Positions 1 through 5,924 of a DNA stretch of 6,511 nt are shown piece by piece. A program made the translations under genes and the position numbers. Origin of the DNA: Pedosphaera sp. (lineage in GTDB: Bacteria; Verrucomicrobiota; Verrucomicrobiia; Limisphaerales; SXTU01); assembly GCA_009695395.1 (NCBI GenBank), contig SIBB01000211.1:1-6511 (forward strand), written 5' to 3'. The notes beneath the pieces are model-generated. The model was not told the origin of the DNA. It saw only the letters and a list, made by a program, of their open reading frames with translations, and did no database searches. Each line of letters opens with the position of its first letter. The first letter of the stretch is position 1.

Positions 1-821
1 CTCCAAGTCCACACTGGCTTCTTCGCAGCCCCCGCCGCGAGTGCGCCCATGGCGCTGGAGTCCACCCCGCCACTCAACCAAAGCAGGTTGCCGCCATCGG
101 GCAGGAGGTCGCGCTCCAGCGCGCGTAGCAGCAACGCCCGCAGCCGCTCGGCGTGCTCGCGTTCGTCTGCCGGCGCATGGCGTGCGCCCACATGCTTATC
201 GGGGTTCCAATAACGGATCGCTTTCACTGCGCCGGCAGTTGTCACGTGGCGCGCGCAGCCTTGGGGAACCAGTTTTACGCCTGTCAGAAAGGTGCGTCGG
301 TCTGGGAAGCAGGGTTTGCCGCCCCACACCGCCACGACCAACAGGTCCAATTTCGGCTCCGTCGGTAGGAACCGGGCGAAATCGTCCAGCCGCGTGCCGA
401 AGGCCACCGTCGTCCCGTCCGCGTGTTCGTAGAAGGGAACCCAGCCCGCGCAGGAGCGCACGGCGAGGGCGGAATCGTCCGGACTGAAGTGAAGGAAGCC
501 GAAGTCGCCCGGCAGCTCGGCCAGCCGCTCCGGGGCGGTGCGGGCCAGCTCCGCCACCAGCGCGAGCCGTTCGCGGGGTTGGGCTGCTACATCGCCCATC
601 AAGGTGTCGCGGCCCTCGGCGAAGGCCAGACCCAGCGCGCGCGTCTCCGCGCTGTCCGGCTCCCCGTCGGGCAACGGTGCGACGGCGCAAATCCAACTTG
701 GGGCCGGCCGCCACACCTCCGCGAAACGTCCGCTCGCCACGAGTGCCGCAGCCACCTTGTCCCGGAGTTGCGGATCGGGGTGGCGGAGGGCGAAAAGATT
801 GGCGAAGGGGCGGAGTTTCAT
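1..821 (-). CDS. Asparagine-synthetase-like protein, lasso-cyclase type (C-terminus outside window)
   Basis: The first 273 residues are visible and the gene continues past the left edge. Residues 1 to about 205 look like the AsnB class II amidotransferase domain: GDFGFLHFS, then a stretch resembling the DRFG/PLYY region (GWVPFYE), then VPQG and RYWNP near the domain end. The ATP-pyrophosphatase (PP-loop) motif SGGVDSS lies at residues 250-256. The residue after the initiator Met is Lys, not the catalytic Cys of glutamine-hydrolysing AsnB, so glutaminase activity is unlikely. In lasso peptide clusters such enzymes (McjC, LarC type) adenylate an Asp or Glu side chain and close the macrolactam ring; here that role is inferred from the neighbouring B2, PqqD and kinase genes. 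The ATG overlaps the kinase stop codon as ATGA, which fixes the start and suggests translational coupling. A general amide-forming synthetase cannot be excluded because the C-terminal half is missing. Confidence 0.88.
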   Translation of the reverse strand, partial: MKLRPFANLFALRHPDPQLRDKVAAALVASGRFAEVWRPAPSWICAVAPLPDGEPDSAETRALGLAFAEGRDTLMGDVAAQPRERLALVAELARTAPERLAELPGDFGFLHFSPDDSALAVRSCAGWVPFYEHADGTTVAFGTRLDDFARFLPTEPKLDLLVVAVWGGKPCFPDRRTFLTGVKLVPQGCARHVTTAGAVKAIRYWNPDKHVGARHAPADEREHAERLRALLLRALERDLLPDGGNLLWLSGGVDSSAMGALAAGAAKKPVWTW

Positions 822-1795
822 ACGGACGGCTGACAACTGGTCCAATCAAGGCCGCACGCGGCAGCAAGCTGCTGCGGCAATCCATGTGCGAAGGGCGGCC
901 CCCAAGGAATGTGAGCGCGAAACAAGGGCACTTGTGCAGCGAGCGCCGCGAACAGCTCAAACTGACGGCGGAGCGGTGAGTCCATCTGCCATCCATAAAC
1001 GCGCGCGTAGCCGTTGAGATGGAAGCTCGCCTCCACGGCAGAGAGCCGTTCCACGGACACTGTTGTTTGCACGCGCGAGGGCTGCGGAATCAGGATGGCC
1101 CGCAGCCGGGGCAGCGCCGTTTCGTTCCCGGTGAGCAGCAGGGTAGTGCGGCCATCCGCCGACCGGCTGGCGCTCGCAAGCGGGAACATATCCGTGAGGG
1201 AGACGGCGTTCGGACGCAGGCGCAATTCGCCCGTGCCCAAATGGCAAAGGAATTCCCCGCCCTCCGGCTTGAGCCGCAACACGTCGTCCGTCACGAGGCC
1301 GGCCCCGGATGAACAGAGCAGCGTGGCGAGCGTGGACTTGCCCATCCCCGAGGCTCCGATGAAGGCCAGTGCTGATCCGTCCACGGCGACAGCACTGGCA
1401 TGCAGCACGGGTTCCCCGCGCAGGTTCAGCAGCCACGAGGGAACGCTGCTGTTGAGCAACAGTGGAAGAATCGCCTCCTTGCCCGGCAGCGCGTGGGCGG
1501 TGGCGAAGCGCAAATCGGCGCTGAGGCGGAACTCGCCGGTCTGCGGGTAAAACAGCGACCAGCCCGCGTCGGTCCTGGTCAACTGGATGCCGAAGCCGTT
1601 GCCAAAATCCGCCTTGGCCCACACTTCGCCCGCCGGGGGAGCGGCAGTGGCCGACAGCTCCTCACCGCACTGGACCGTCAGATCGGCCACGGATGATTCC
1701 GGCGCCGGCGGGGCGGTCAAGGGCAGTTCTGACCGGATGCAAAGACCGTAAAGCCCATAAGTGGAGAACGAACTCATGCGGCTCGCAAAGGTCAC
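818..1795 (-). CDS. HprK-like serine kinase (RiPP-associated type)
   Basis: A 325-residue protein with an N-terminal half of unclear fold and an HprK-like P-loop domain from about residue 127. Visible motifs are LHASAV (131-136), Walker A GASGMGKST (147-155) and TDDV (169-172), in the order and spacing seen in HPr-kinase-like proteins of lasso peptide clusters. In that class the kinase phosphorylates the precursor peptide, classically at a C-terminal Ser (paeninodin type). True HprK/P acts on the PTS protein HPr, but no PTS gene is present here and the neighbours are RiPP-type genes, so peptide phosphorylation is the better inference. The chosen GTG start overlaps the PqqD stop as GTGA. An in-frame ATG six codons later (1775-1777) is an alternative start. 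The stop overlaps the next gene's ATG. The substrate is unknown. Confidence 0.85.
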   Translation of the reverse strand: MTFASRMSSFSTYGLYGLCIRSELPLTAPPAPESSVADLTVQCGEELSATAAPPAGEVWAKADFGNGFGIQLTRTDAGWSLFYPQTGEFRLSADLRFATAHALPGKEAILPLLLNSSVPSWLLNLRGEPVLHASAVAVDGSALAFIGASGMGKSTLATLLCSSGAGLVTDDVLRLKPEGGEFLCHLGTGELRLRPNAVSLTDMFPLASASRSADGRTTLLLTGNETALPRLRAILIPQPSRVQTTVSVERLSAVEASFHLNGYARVYGWQMDSPLRRQFELFAALAAQVPLFRAHIPWGPPFAHGLPQQLAAACGLDWTSCQPSV

Positions 1796-2094
1796 TCGCG
1801 ACGCACTTCGACCAAGCCTGCGGCCTGAAGTTTCTGGAGCAAGGCGAGCAGGTCCGCACGGCAGCGGTCGGCGGGGACTTCATACTCGGCGAGCAGGGTG
1901 GCGAGGATTTCGCTGACCTTGCGCGGTTCGGCAGCCAACTGCCAGACGCGCGCGCCGACGGGGTTAAGGCCGAAGTATTTCCCCGAGTCGAGCTGGAGGA
2001 TGGCCTGCTCCGCACCCATCGCGGACGAAATTTGCCGCGAGGAGATGGCTACGACTGAGTCCTCGAGAATTTTAATAGGTGCGGTGGTGGACAT
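1792..2094 (-). CDS. PqqD family protein (RiPP recognition element, B1 type)
   Basis: A complete 100-residue PqqD-like protein. After a variable N-terminus comes the beta-hairpin region with AILQLDSGKYFGLNP (31-45), then VGARVWQL (46-53). Two helical segments follow, SEILATLLAEYEVP (61-74) and CRADLLALLQKLQAAGLV (78-95), typical of the winged-helix PqqD fold. Such proteins bind the leader of ribosomally made peptides and present it to modifying enzymes. In lasso clusters this is the B1 partner of the B2 peptidase. There are no other pqq genes here, so PQQ synthesis is not implied. It starts with ATG 97 bp after the B2 stop and is coupled to the kinase by a 4-nt GTGA overlap. I see no clear Shine-Dalgarno sequence. 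Confidence 0.88.
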   Translation of the reverse strand: MSTTAPIKILEDSVVAISSRQISSAMGAEQAILQLDSGKYFGLNPVGARVWQLAAEPRKVSEILATLLAEYEVPADRCRADLLALLQKLQAAGLVEVRRE

Positions 2095-2129
2095 GGCTTG
2101 TTCTACGGTTGGGGCTCAATGCTGGGGAG

Positions 2130-2157
2130 AGTATGTTGGAATTGGCCGCGAATTCAA
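2130..2157 (-). promoter_or_regulatory. Possible internal promoter before the PqqD-kinase-cyclase genes
   Basis: Read on the minus strand, TTGAAT (2152-2157) and CATACT (2130-2135) are separated by 16 bp. Each matches the sigma-70 -35 and -10 consensus at four of six positions. A transcript from here would start roughly 30 nt before the PqqD ATG. The stretch is also less GC-rich than its surroundings. This is pattern matching by eye, and housekeeping promoter consensus in this phylum may differ. Confidence 0.22.
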
Positions 2158-2169
2158 ACTGGTTTCAGC

Positions 2170-2185
2170 AGCGCTAAAGCGCGCT
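2170..2185 (-). other. Small GC-rich hairpin just after the B2 gene
   Basis: A five-base inverted repeat (AGCGC at 2170-2174 with GCGCT at 2181-2185) encloses a six-base loop and touches the B2 stop codon. No T-tract follows on the minus strand, so it is not a standard intrinsic terminator. It could mark an mRNA processing or stability site between B2 and PqqD, or be chance in GC-rich DNA. Confidence 0.2.
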
Positions 2186-2640
2186 CACGTCTCGGCCCAA
2201 TCCCCGGGGGCAAGTGCCTGCCCGGCCATCTGGTAATGCGTCCGCACATCGCGGCGGTCGTTCAGCGGAATTCCGTTCAACTCGACCCACGCGTGGGCTT
2301 CAAACACGCCGTCCGTCTTGCGAAAGCCGAGCCGAAGGTCCGTCGCGACACCGGCGCGTTCCAGCAGCGCCCAAAGCACCAGCGAGCGTCGCAGGCAAGT
2401 GGCGGGCCAGGGGACGTTGCGGGCCGCGCGCTCGACGAGCCACGCGACGCGTTCCGGCGGGATGCCGGGATGCCGGGAGGATTTGGCGCGCCGTTTCGCC
2501 CATGTCGCCAGCCGCGAGTGGCAACGCCGCCAGCCGCGCACCCGCAGCTCGGCATCCACCACGGGGAGCATCAGCAGCGCGCGGAGGAAGAGCGCCTTCT
2601 CCGCGCGATTCAGGCCGATGAAATGTCGCAGCTTAGGCAC
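2185..2640 (-). CDS. Lasso peptide biosynthesis B2-type protein (transglutaminase-like peptidase)
   Basis: A 151-residue protein of the transglutaminase-like superfamily in the short form typical of lasso B2 proteins. The N-terminal part (about 4-50) is the basic, helical region usual in the family, with EKALFLRALLMLP. The expected catalytic residues are present: Cys82 in TCLRRSLVL, His116 in FEAHAWVE, and Asp128 in PLNDRRD. B2 proteins cleave the leader from the precursor peptide, using the PqqD-like B1 protein as leader binder. The start is GTG; a GAGGGA Shine-Dalgarno-like sequence lies 8 nt upstream, inside the 3' end of the preceding ORF, which supports this start. The gene overlaps that truncated PqqD-like ORF by 8 nt. 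The catalytic triad assignment is by motif, not structure. Confidence 0.9.
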   Translation of the reverse strand: MPKLRHFIGLNRAEKALFLRALLMLPVVDAELRVRGWRRCHSRLATWAKRRAKSSRHPGIPPERVAWLVERAARNVPWPATCLRRSLVLWALLERAGVATDLRLGFRKTDGVFEAHAWVELNGIPLNDRRDVRTHYQMAGQALAPGDWAET

Positions 2641-2782
2641 GGGATGCGTCCCTCGGGTCCAGGCCGAAATACTGTTCCGTCTTCATGTTCAGCAGGACGG
2701 ACTCGCGGTCTAGTTGCTGGAACAAGACGCCCTCGGCGAGGCGATAGACTGGCTCGGGGACGGTTGCGGTTGAATGATCCAT
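2633..2782 (-). pseudogene. Truncated PqqD-like ORF (49 codons)
   Basis: The 49-residue ORF carries the N-terminal half of a PqqD domain: EPVYRLAEGVLFQQLD (10-25), then ESVLLNMKTEQYFGLDP (27-43). It stops six codons later, after RDASRA, so the VGxRVW segment and both C-terminal helices found in the complete copy at 1792-2094 are missing. I see no continuation of the domain in the other frames downstream, which argues against a simple frameshift and for a deletion. The last codons overlap the B2 start and also hold its Shine-Dalgarno-like sequence. It could be a decayed second RRE, a functional mini-domain, or a short ORF kept to couple translation to B2. Its size and first place in the operon are also those of a RiPP precursor, but the sequence lacks the usual lasso precursor features. 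An upstream in-frame extension would run into the divergent gene, so ATG at 2780-2782 is preferred. Confidence 0.6.
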
Positions 2783-2969
2783 TTGACCGATATGATCAGG
2801 AATTCCGGCCTCAAAGCAAGCGTCCGGTATGGCTTTGGCCCTGATGAGCGCAGCTCGCACGTCGCGAACCTCTTGGCCGCCGAGGTGAGGCGGCTGCCCG
2901 CCCACGAATGTGCGTGAGTAACCACTCCCCGTCTCGCCGTCTGATTGTCCGCCGGTCGCCGCGCCACTC
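2783..2969. promoter_or_regulatory. Divergent intergenic region between RiPP-like cassette and DUF1552 gene
   Basis: This 187-bp gap must hold the start signals for the minus-strand cassette and the plus-strand DUF1552 gene, unless transcription enters from further away. I see no strong -35/-10 pair. A GC-rich inverted repeat, GCCGCC (2876-2881) with GGCGGC (2889-2894) around a seven-base loop, lies about 90 bp from each gene and could be an operator or a chance hairpin. Short minus-strand ORFs here do not resemble a lasso precursor. Confidence 0.4.
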
Positions 2970-4256
2970 ATGAACATCACTCGCCCTGCCACCTTCTCCC
3001 GTCGCACTTTCCTCCGCGGTGCCGGCGTCACGCTCGCGCTGCCGTTGCTGGAGGCGATGACGCCGTTGCGCGTGCAGGCTGCTGCCCAATCGCCGCGCCG
3101 GATGGTTTGCATCAACACCACGCTGGGCTTGCACACGCCGAACTTGTTCCCCTCGGCGGCGGGCAAGGATTACGCGTTGACGCCGTATCTCGAACCGCTC
3201 GCGGAGTTCCGCCGCGACTTCACGGTCTTCTCCGGCCTCTCGCACCCCGAGGTGGACGGCGGGCATCCGGCGGAGCTGTGTTATCTCACATCCGCGCCGC
3301 ATCCACGCGCGGACAATTTCAAGAACACCATCTCGCTCGACCAATACGCCATCGAGAAGCTCGTGCCGGACACGCGGTTCGGCTCGCTCACGCTCGCGTC
3401 GTCGTCGAGCCGGGGCTTGTCCTTCACGCGCAGCGGCGTGCCGATCCCGGCGGACGAGCGGCCCTCACGTGTGTTCAAGAACATGTTCGTGGACGGGACG
3501 GCCAACGAGGTGAACGCGCAGGTGCAACGGCTCAAGCAAGGCCAGAGCATCATGGACACCGTGCTGGGGGAGGCGAAGGACTTCCAGCGCGGCTTGGGCA
3601 AACCCGACCGCGAGAAGCTCGACGAATATTTCACCTCCGTCCGCGAGGTCGAGGTGCGCATGGTGAAGGCGCAGGATTGGGCGCGGCGCCCCAAGCCGAA
3701 GGTGGACGCCAAGCCGCCGGTGGACATCGCCAGCTCCGTGGAAGTGCCCGCGCGCGTGCGGCTGATGGTGGACTTGATGCACCTCGCGTTGCAGACCGAC
3801 TCGACGCGTTTCATCACCTTCGCGTTGAACGGACTCAACGCCGTGCCCGTCATCGCCGGCGTCACGCAGGATTGGCACAACCTTTCGCACCACGGCCAAG
3901 ACCCGGCGAAGCTCACCGAGTTGAAGGTCGTGGAACTCCAGCAGATGAAGCTCTTCGGCGAGCTGCTGGCGAAGCTCAAGGGCACGCAGGAGCAAGGGGG
4001 CAATCTGCTCGACCGCACCATCGTGATGTTCGGCAGCAACCTCGGGAATGCGAGCAGCCACGACAACAAAAACCTGCCGATCCTCGTCGCCGGTGGCGGC
4101 TTCCGGCACGGGCAGCACCTTGCGTTCGACCCGAAGAAGAACCCGCCGCTCTCCAATCTCTACGTGCAGTTCCTCCGTCGCCTGGGCGCGGAAGTGAACG
4201 CGTTCGGCTCCAGCTCCGGCAGTGGGACGATTCCGGGATTTGAGCTGGCCGGCTAG
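2970..4256 (+). CDS. DUF1552 domain protein, Tat-exported
   Basis: A 428-residue protein with a twin-arginine signal, SRRTFLR at residues 10-16, followed by a hydrophobic stretch (GVTLALPLLEAM) and a likely cleavage region near residues 34-39 (RVQAAA). The body matches the DUF1552 family by pattern: a segment with FSGLSHPE and GGHPAE near 90-103, KNMF near 169-172, and a C-terminal part with DRTIVMFGSNLGNASSHDN and LPILVAGGG. DUF1552 proteins are common in Planctomycetota and Verrucomicrobiota, are exported, and have no proven reaction. They usually lie next to a large DUF1592/DUF1587-type cytochrome-like protein, which is absent here. The gene stands alone: divergent from the RiPP-like cassette and convergent with the TPR gene. 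ATG is chosen because it puts the Tat motif in the usual position; no Shine-Dalgarno sequence is visible. Confidence 0.9.
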   Translation: MNITRPATFSRRTFLRGAGVTLALPLLEAMTPLRVQAAAQSPRRMVCINTTLGLHTPNLFPSAAGKDYALTPYLEPLAEFRRDFTVFSGLSHPEVDGGHPAELCYLTSAPHPRADNFKNTISLDQYAIEKLVPDTRFGSLTLASSSSRGLSFTRSGVPIPADERPSRVFKNMFVDGTANEVNAQVQRLKQGQSIMDTVLGEAKDFQRGLGKPDREKLDEYFTSVREVEVRMVKAQDWARRPKPKVDAKPPVDIASSVEVPARVRLMVDLMHLALQTDSTRFITFALNGLNAVPVIAGVTQDWHNLSHHGQDPAKLTELKVVELQQMKLFGELLAKLKGTQEQGGNLLDRTIVMFGSNLGNASSHDNKNLPILVAGGGFRHGQHLAFDPKKNPPLSNLYVQFLRRLGAEVNAFGSSSGSGTIPGFELAG

Positions 4257-4342
4257 GCTTGCGAGAGGGCCTTCCGCCTCAATACTTCACTTCGCACTCC
4301 AGCTCCAACCAACCCGCGGAAGTGTGCGGCGTAAGGAGCGAG

Positions 4343-4359
4343 GTGCAGAAAAGCTGCGC
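4343..4359 (+). terminator. Weak hairpin in the convergent gap after DUF1552
   Basis: In the 132-bp gap between two converging genes, GTGCAG (4343-4348) and CTGCGC (4354-4359) can form a six-pair stem with one G-T wobble and a five-base AAAAG loop. There is no T-tract on either side, so a role as terminator is only suggested by its location. Confidence 0.2.
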
Positions 4360-4388
4360 GCGCGGCGCTCTGGAGAATTATCAACCGC

Positions 4389-4919
4389 TCACCGCTGCGA
4401 GATTTCCTGCCGCAACGGCGCGAGGTCGGGATCGGCGAGGGCCATCTGTCGGAGCGCCTCGCGGGCTTGGGTTTTCCCAGCGATCTCGAGCGCGCGGCTC
4501 AGCCAGTGGCGGGCGGCGTCGAGCTCGCCAAGCTGGCACGCGTAGCAGGCGAGATTGTAGGGGATGATGGTTTCGTCGGGAAAGAGTTCGACCGCCGGAC
4601 GCAACGCATCCCACGCGGCTTGGAGTCCGCCGGCTTCTTTGCGCCGTGCCGCGTAGGCGCGATGAACCCAGCCGTTGACATCGCTGGGACAGGTTTGCAC
4701 GAGCAGTTCGGCAACCGTGTGGGCGAGCGCCCATTGGTGTTGGTGGGCGTGCAGTTGCCAGAGCGCTTGCAGCACGAAGGGATGGGACTGCGCGCTGGGC
4801 GAGAGTTGGGCCAATTCGGCTTCCGCCTCAGCAGGTAGGTTGAGTTCCAGCCAGCCCTCGGCGGCGCGAACGAGGTGGACGTCGAGCGGTTCGAGCTGAG
4901 GAAGCGCGGGCTCGTTCAC
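4389..4919 (-). CDS. Tetratricopeptide repeat protein
   Basis: A 176-residue, probably cytosolic protein (no signal peptide or membrane segment) made largely of TPR-like helix pairs at about residues 13-43, 47-80, 81-114 and 117-148. The clearest repeats are PFVLQALWQLHAHQHQWALA and YNLACYACQLGELDAARHWL. TPR proteins act as protein-binding scaffolds; no partner or reaction can be read from this sequence. The GTG start overlaps the stop of the ThuA-like gene as GTGA, so it is probably the second gene of a two-gene operon and translationally coupled. The pairing is curious because the first product is secreted and this one is not. Confidence 0.8.
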   Translation of the reverse strand: MNEPALPQLEPLDVHLVRAAEGWLELNLPAEAEAELAQLSPSAQSHPFVLQALWQLHAHQHQWALAHTVAELLVQTCPSDVNGWVHRAYAARRKEAGGLQAAWDALRPAVELFPDETIIPYNLACYACQLGELDAARHWLSRALEIAGKTQAREALRQMALADPDLAPLRQEISQR

Positions 4920-5809
4920 TCGCGGAGGCTGACTTTGTCGGTGCCGGGGAAGTCAGTGGGAACTTTCTGCGTGACCTTGCCAGTGACGGCCCATTCCGCG
5001 CCGCGCTGGAAGGTGACGATGAAGCCGACGCACTGCTGGGCCTCGCGCTTGCCGCCGCCGGCATGGCCGAGCGCGGTGTGGAAGACGCGGCCCTTGCCGA
5101 ACGTGGTGGTCATCAACATCGGCTCGTGCCGGTCGGTGCCACTTTTCTCCTTGGGCGCGAAAGCCGTGGCGAGCACGGTCAGGTTTTCCGCCGGGCCACG
5201 GAGACGGTCGTAGAGTTCATCCTTCGCGTGCAGCCACTTCACCGGGAGGCCGGCCACGATGGGGTGACTCGGCTCACGGGTCTCGACGAAGAACTCATGC
5301 TGCGGGCCGTGGCTGCCGCCGCGACCGGGGGCGATGTCCTTGATGACCTTCGCCGCCTTCTCCTCCCAATAGACATACGGGCCGGACTTCTCGCTGCGCC
5401 CGCCCCAGCCGCCGAGGCCGATCATCTGGTTGTAGGCCGGCCAGTTCGGGAAGGAGTTGTTCGCCGCGTGGACGCTGACGAACGCACCGCCGTTGCGGAC
5501 AAACTCCTCAAAGGCCACCTGCGTCTCCTTCGACCAGTCCGCGCCGTTGTAGTTCGAGACGACGAGTTTGTATTTCTTGAACTCGGGTTTGAAGGCGGAC
5601 ATGTCGCCCTTGTTGTCCGGCGTGGTGGCCACGTCCACCTCGAAGAGACCGGTGGCTTCGAGATACTTTTTAAGGTGCGGCGTGGTGCCCTTCCAATCGT
5701 GGTTGTTCTGGCCGTCCACGATGAGCGCCTTCATGGCGGCGGCGTGGGTGGAGGGGGTGGCGAGCAGGCAGGCGCAGAGGAGAACTGCGATGCGAAGCGA
5801 AGTTTTCAT
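4916..5809 (-). CDS. Secreted ThuA-like domain protein
   Basis: A 297-residue protein with an N-terminal Sec signal peptide (KTSLRIAVLLCACLLA, likely cut after THA near residue 23). The mature part matches the ThuA-like family in the class I glutamine-amidotransferase-like superfamily: KALIVDGQNNHDW near the start, GGAFVSVHAANNSFP where the nucleophile elbow would be, HPIVAGLP and AKDELYDRL in the middle, and GKGRVFHTALGH toward the end. The elbow-like region has no Cys nucleophile, as is common in ThuA-like proteins. ThuA domains are linked to sugar metabolism and are abundant in polysaccharide-degrading Verrucomicrobiota and Planctomycetota, but the reaction is not established. The ATG at 5807-5809 is preferred over an upstream in-frame TTG (5843-5845) because it places the signal peptide at the N-terminus. 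The stop overlaps the TPR gene's start. Confidence 0.87.
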   Translation of the reverse strand: MKTSLRIAVLLCACLLATPSTHAAAMKALIVDGQNNHDWKGTTPHLKKYLEATGLFEVDVATTPDNKGDMSAFKPEFKKYKLVVSNYNGADWSKETQVAFEEFVRNGGAFVSVHAANNSFPNWPAYNQMIGLGGWGGRSEKSGPYVYWEEKAAKVIKDIAPGRGGSHGPQHEFFVETREPSHPIVAGLPVKWLHAKDELYDRLRGPAENLTVLATAFAPKEKSGTDRHEPMLMTTTFGKGRVFHTALGHAGGGKREAQQCVGFIVTFQRGAEWAVTGKVTQKVPTDFPGTDKVSLRE

Positions 5810-5881
5810 GGGCCCAAGTCTGCCGACAGGTCGAAGACACGGCAAGCTTGCGTGTTGCTGACCGCGCGGCCGGGAAGTTCA

Positions 5882-5917
5882 ACGCTGGGATTCTTCCGAG
5901 GACTCGGCCACCAGCGT
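5882..5917 (-). terminator. Nested inverted repeat between permease and ThuA-like genes
   Basis: A seven-base outer inverted repeat, ACGCTGG (5882-5888) with CCAGCGT (5911-5917), encloses a second inverted repeat, CCGA (5896-5899) with TCGG (5904-5907). It starts 7 bp after the permease stop on the minus strand and ends about 70 bp before the ThuA-like gene. That location suits a transcript end, but no T-tract follows the stem, so it may instead be an mRNA stability element or a protein-binding site. Confidence 0.3.
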
Positions 5918-5924
5918 GTTCGGC

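Noticed and set aside
196..996. A 266-codon minus-strand open frame across the kinase/cyclase junction
   Set aside because: Its composition is Arg/Gly/Pro-rich and it lies in a different frame from the AsnB-like and HprK-like proteins, which both show clear motifs.
818..1795. Reading the kinase as a true HPr kinase/phosphorylase in carbon catabolite control
   Set aside because: There are no PTS or HPr genes nearby and the overlaps tie it to PqqD and the AsnB-like gene; the motif layout also fits the RiPP-associated type.
1792..2094. Reading the PqqD-like protein as part of PQQ cofactor synthesis
   Set aside because: No pqqA, B, C or E homologue is present in the window, and B2, kinase and cyclase genes surround it.
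2095..2184. A precursor peptide hidden in the 97-bp gap between B2 and PqqD
   Set aside because: All three minus-strand frames are interrupted; the longest stretches encode about a dozen residues from a plausible start, with no leader-core pattern.
2710..2967. An 85-codon minus-strand ORF upstream of the cassette as a lasso precursor
   Set aside because: It overlaps the truncated PqqD frame, lacks a plausible core with a ring Asp/Glu, and its C-terminal part is the shadow of the PqqD-like sequence.
2945..4243. A 432-codon plus-strand open frame overlapping the DUF1552 gene in another frame
   Set aside because: It is rich in Arg, Ala, Gly and His with no domain motifs, as expected from a shadow frame in GC-rich DNA; the other frame has a Tat signal and family motifs.
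4257..4388. A small gene in the convergent gap after DUF1552
   Set aside because: Short frames here overlap the TPR gene antisense and show no motif or start signal; only a weak hairpin is visible.
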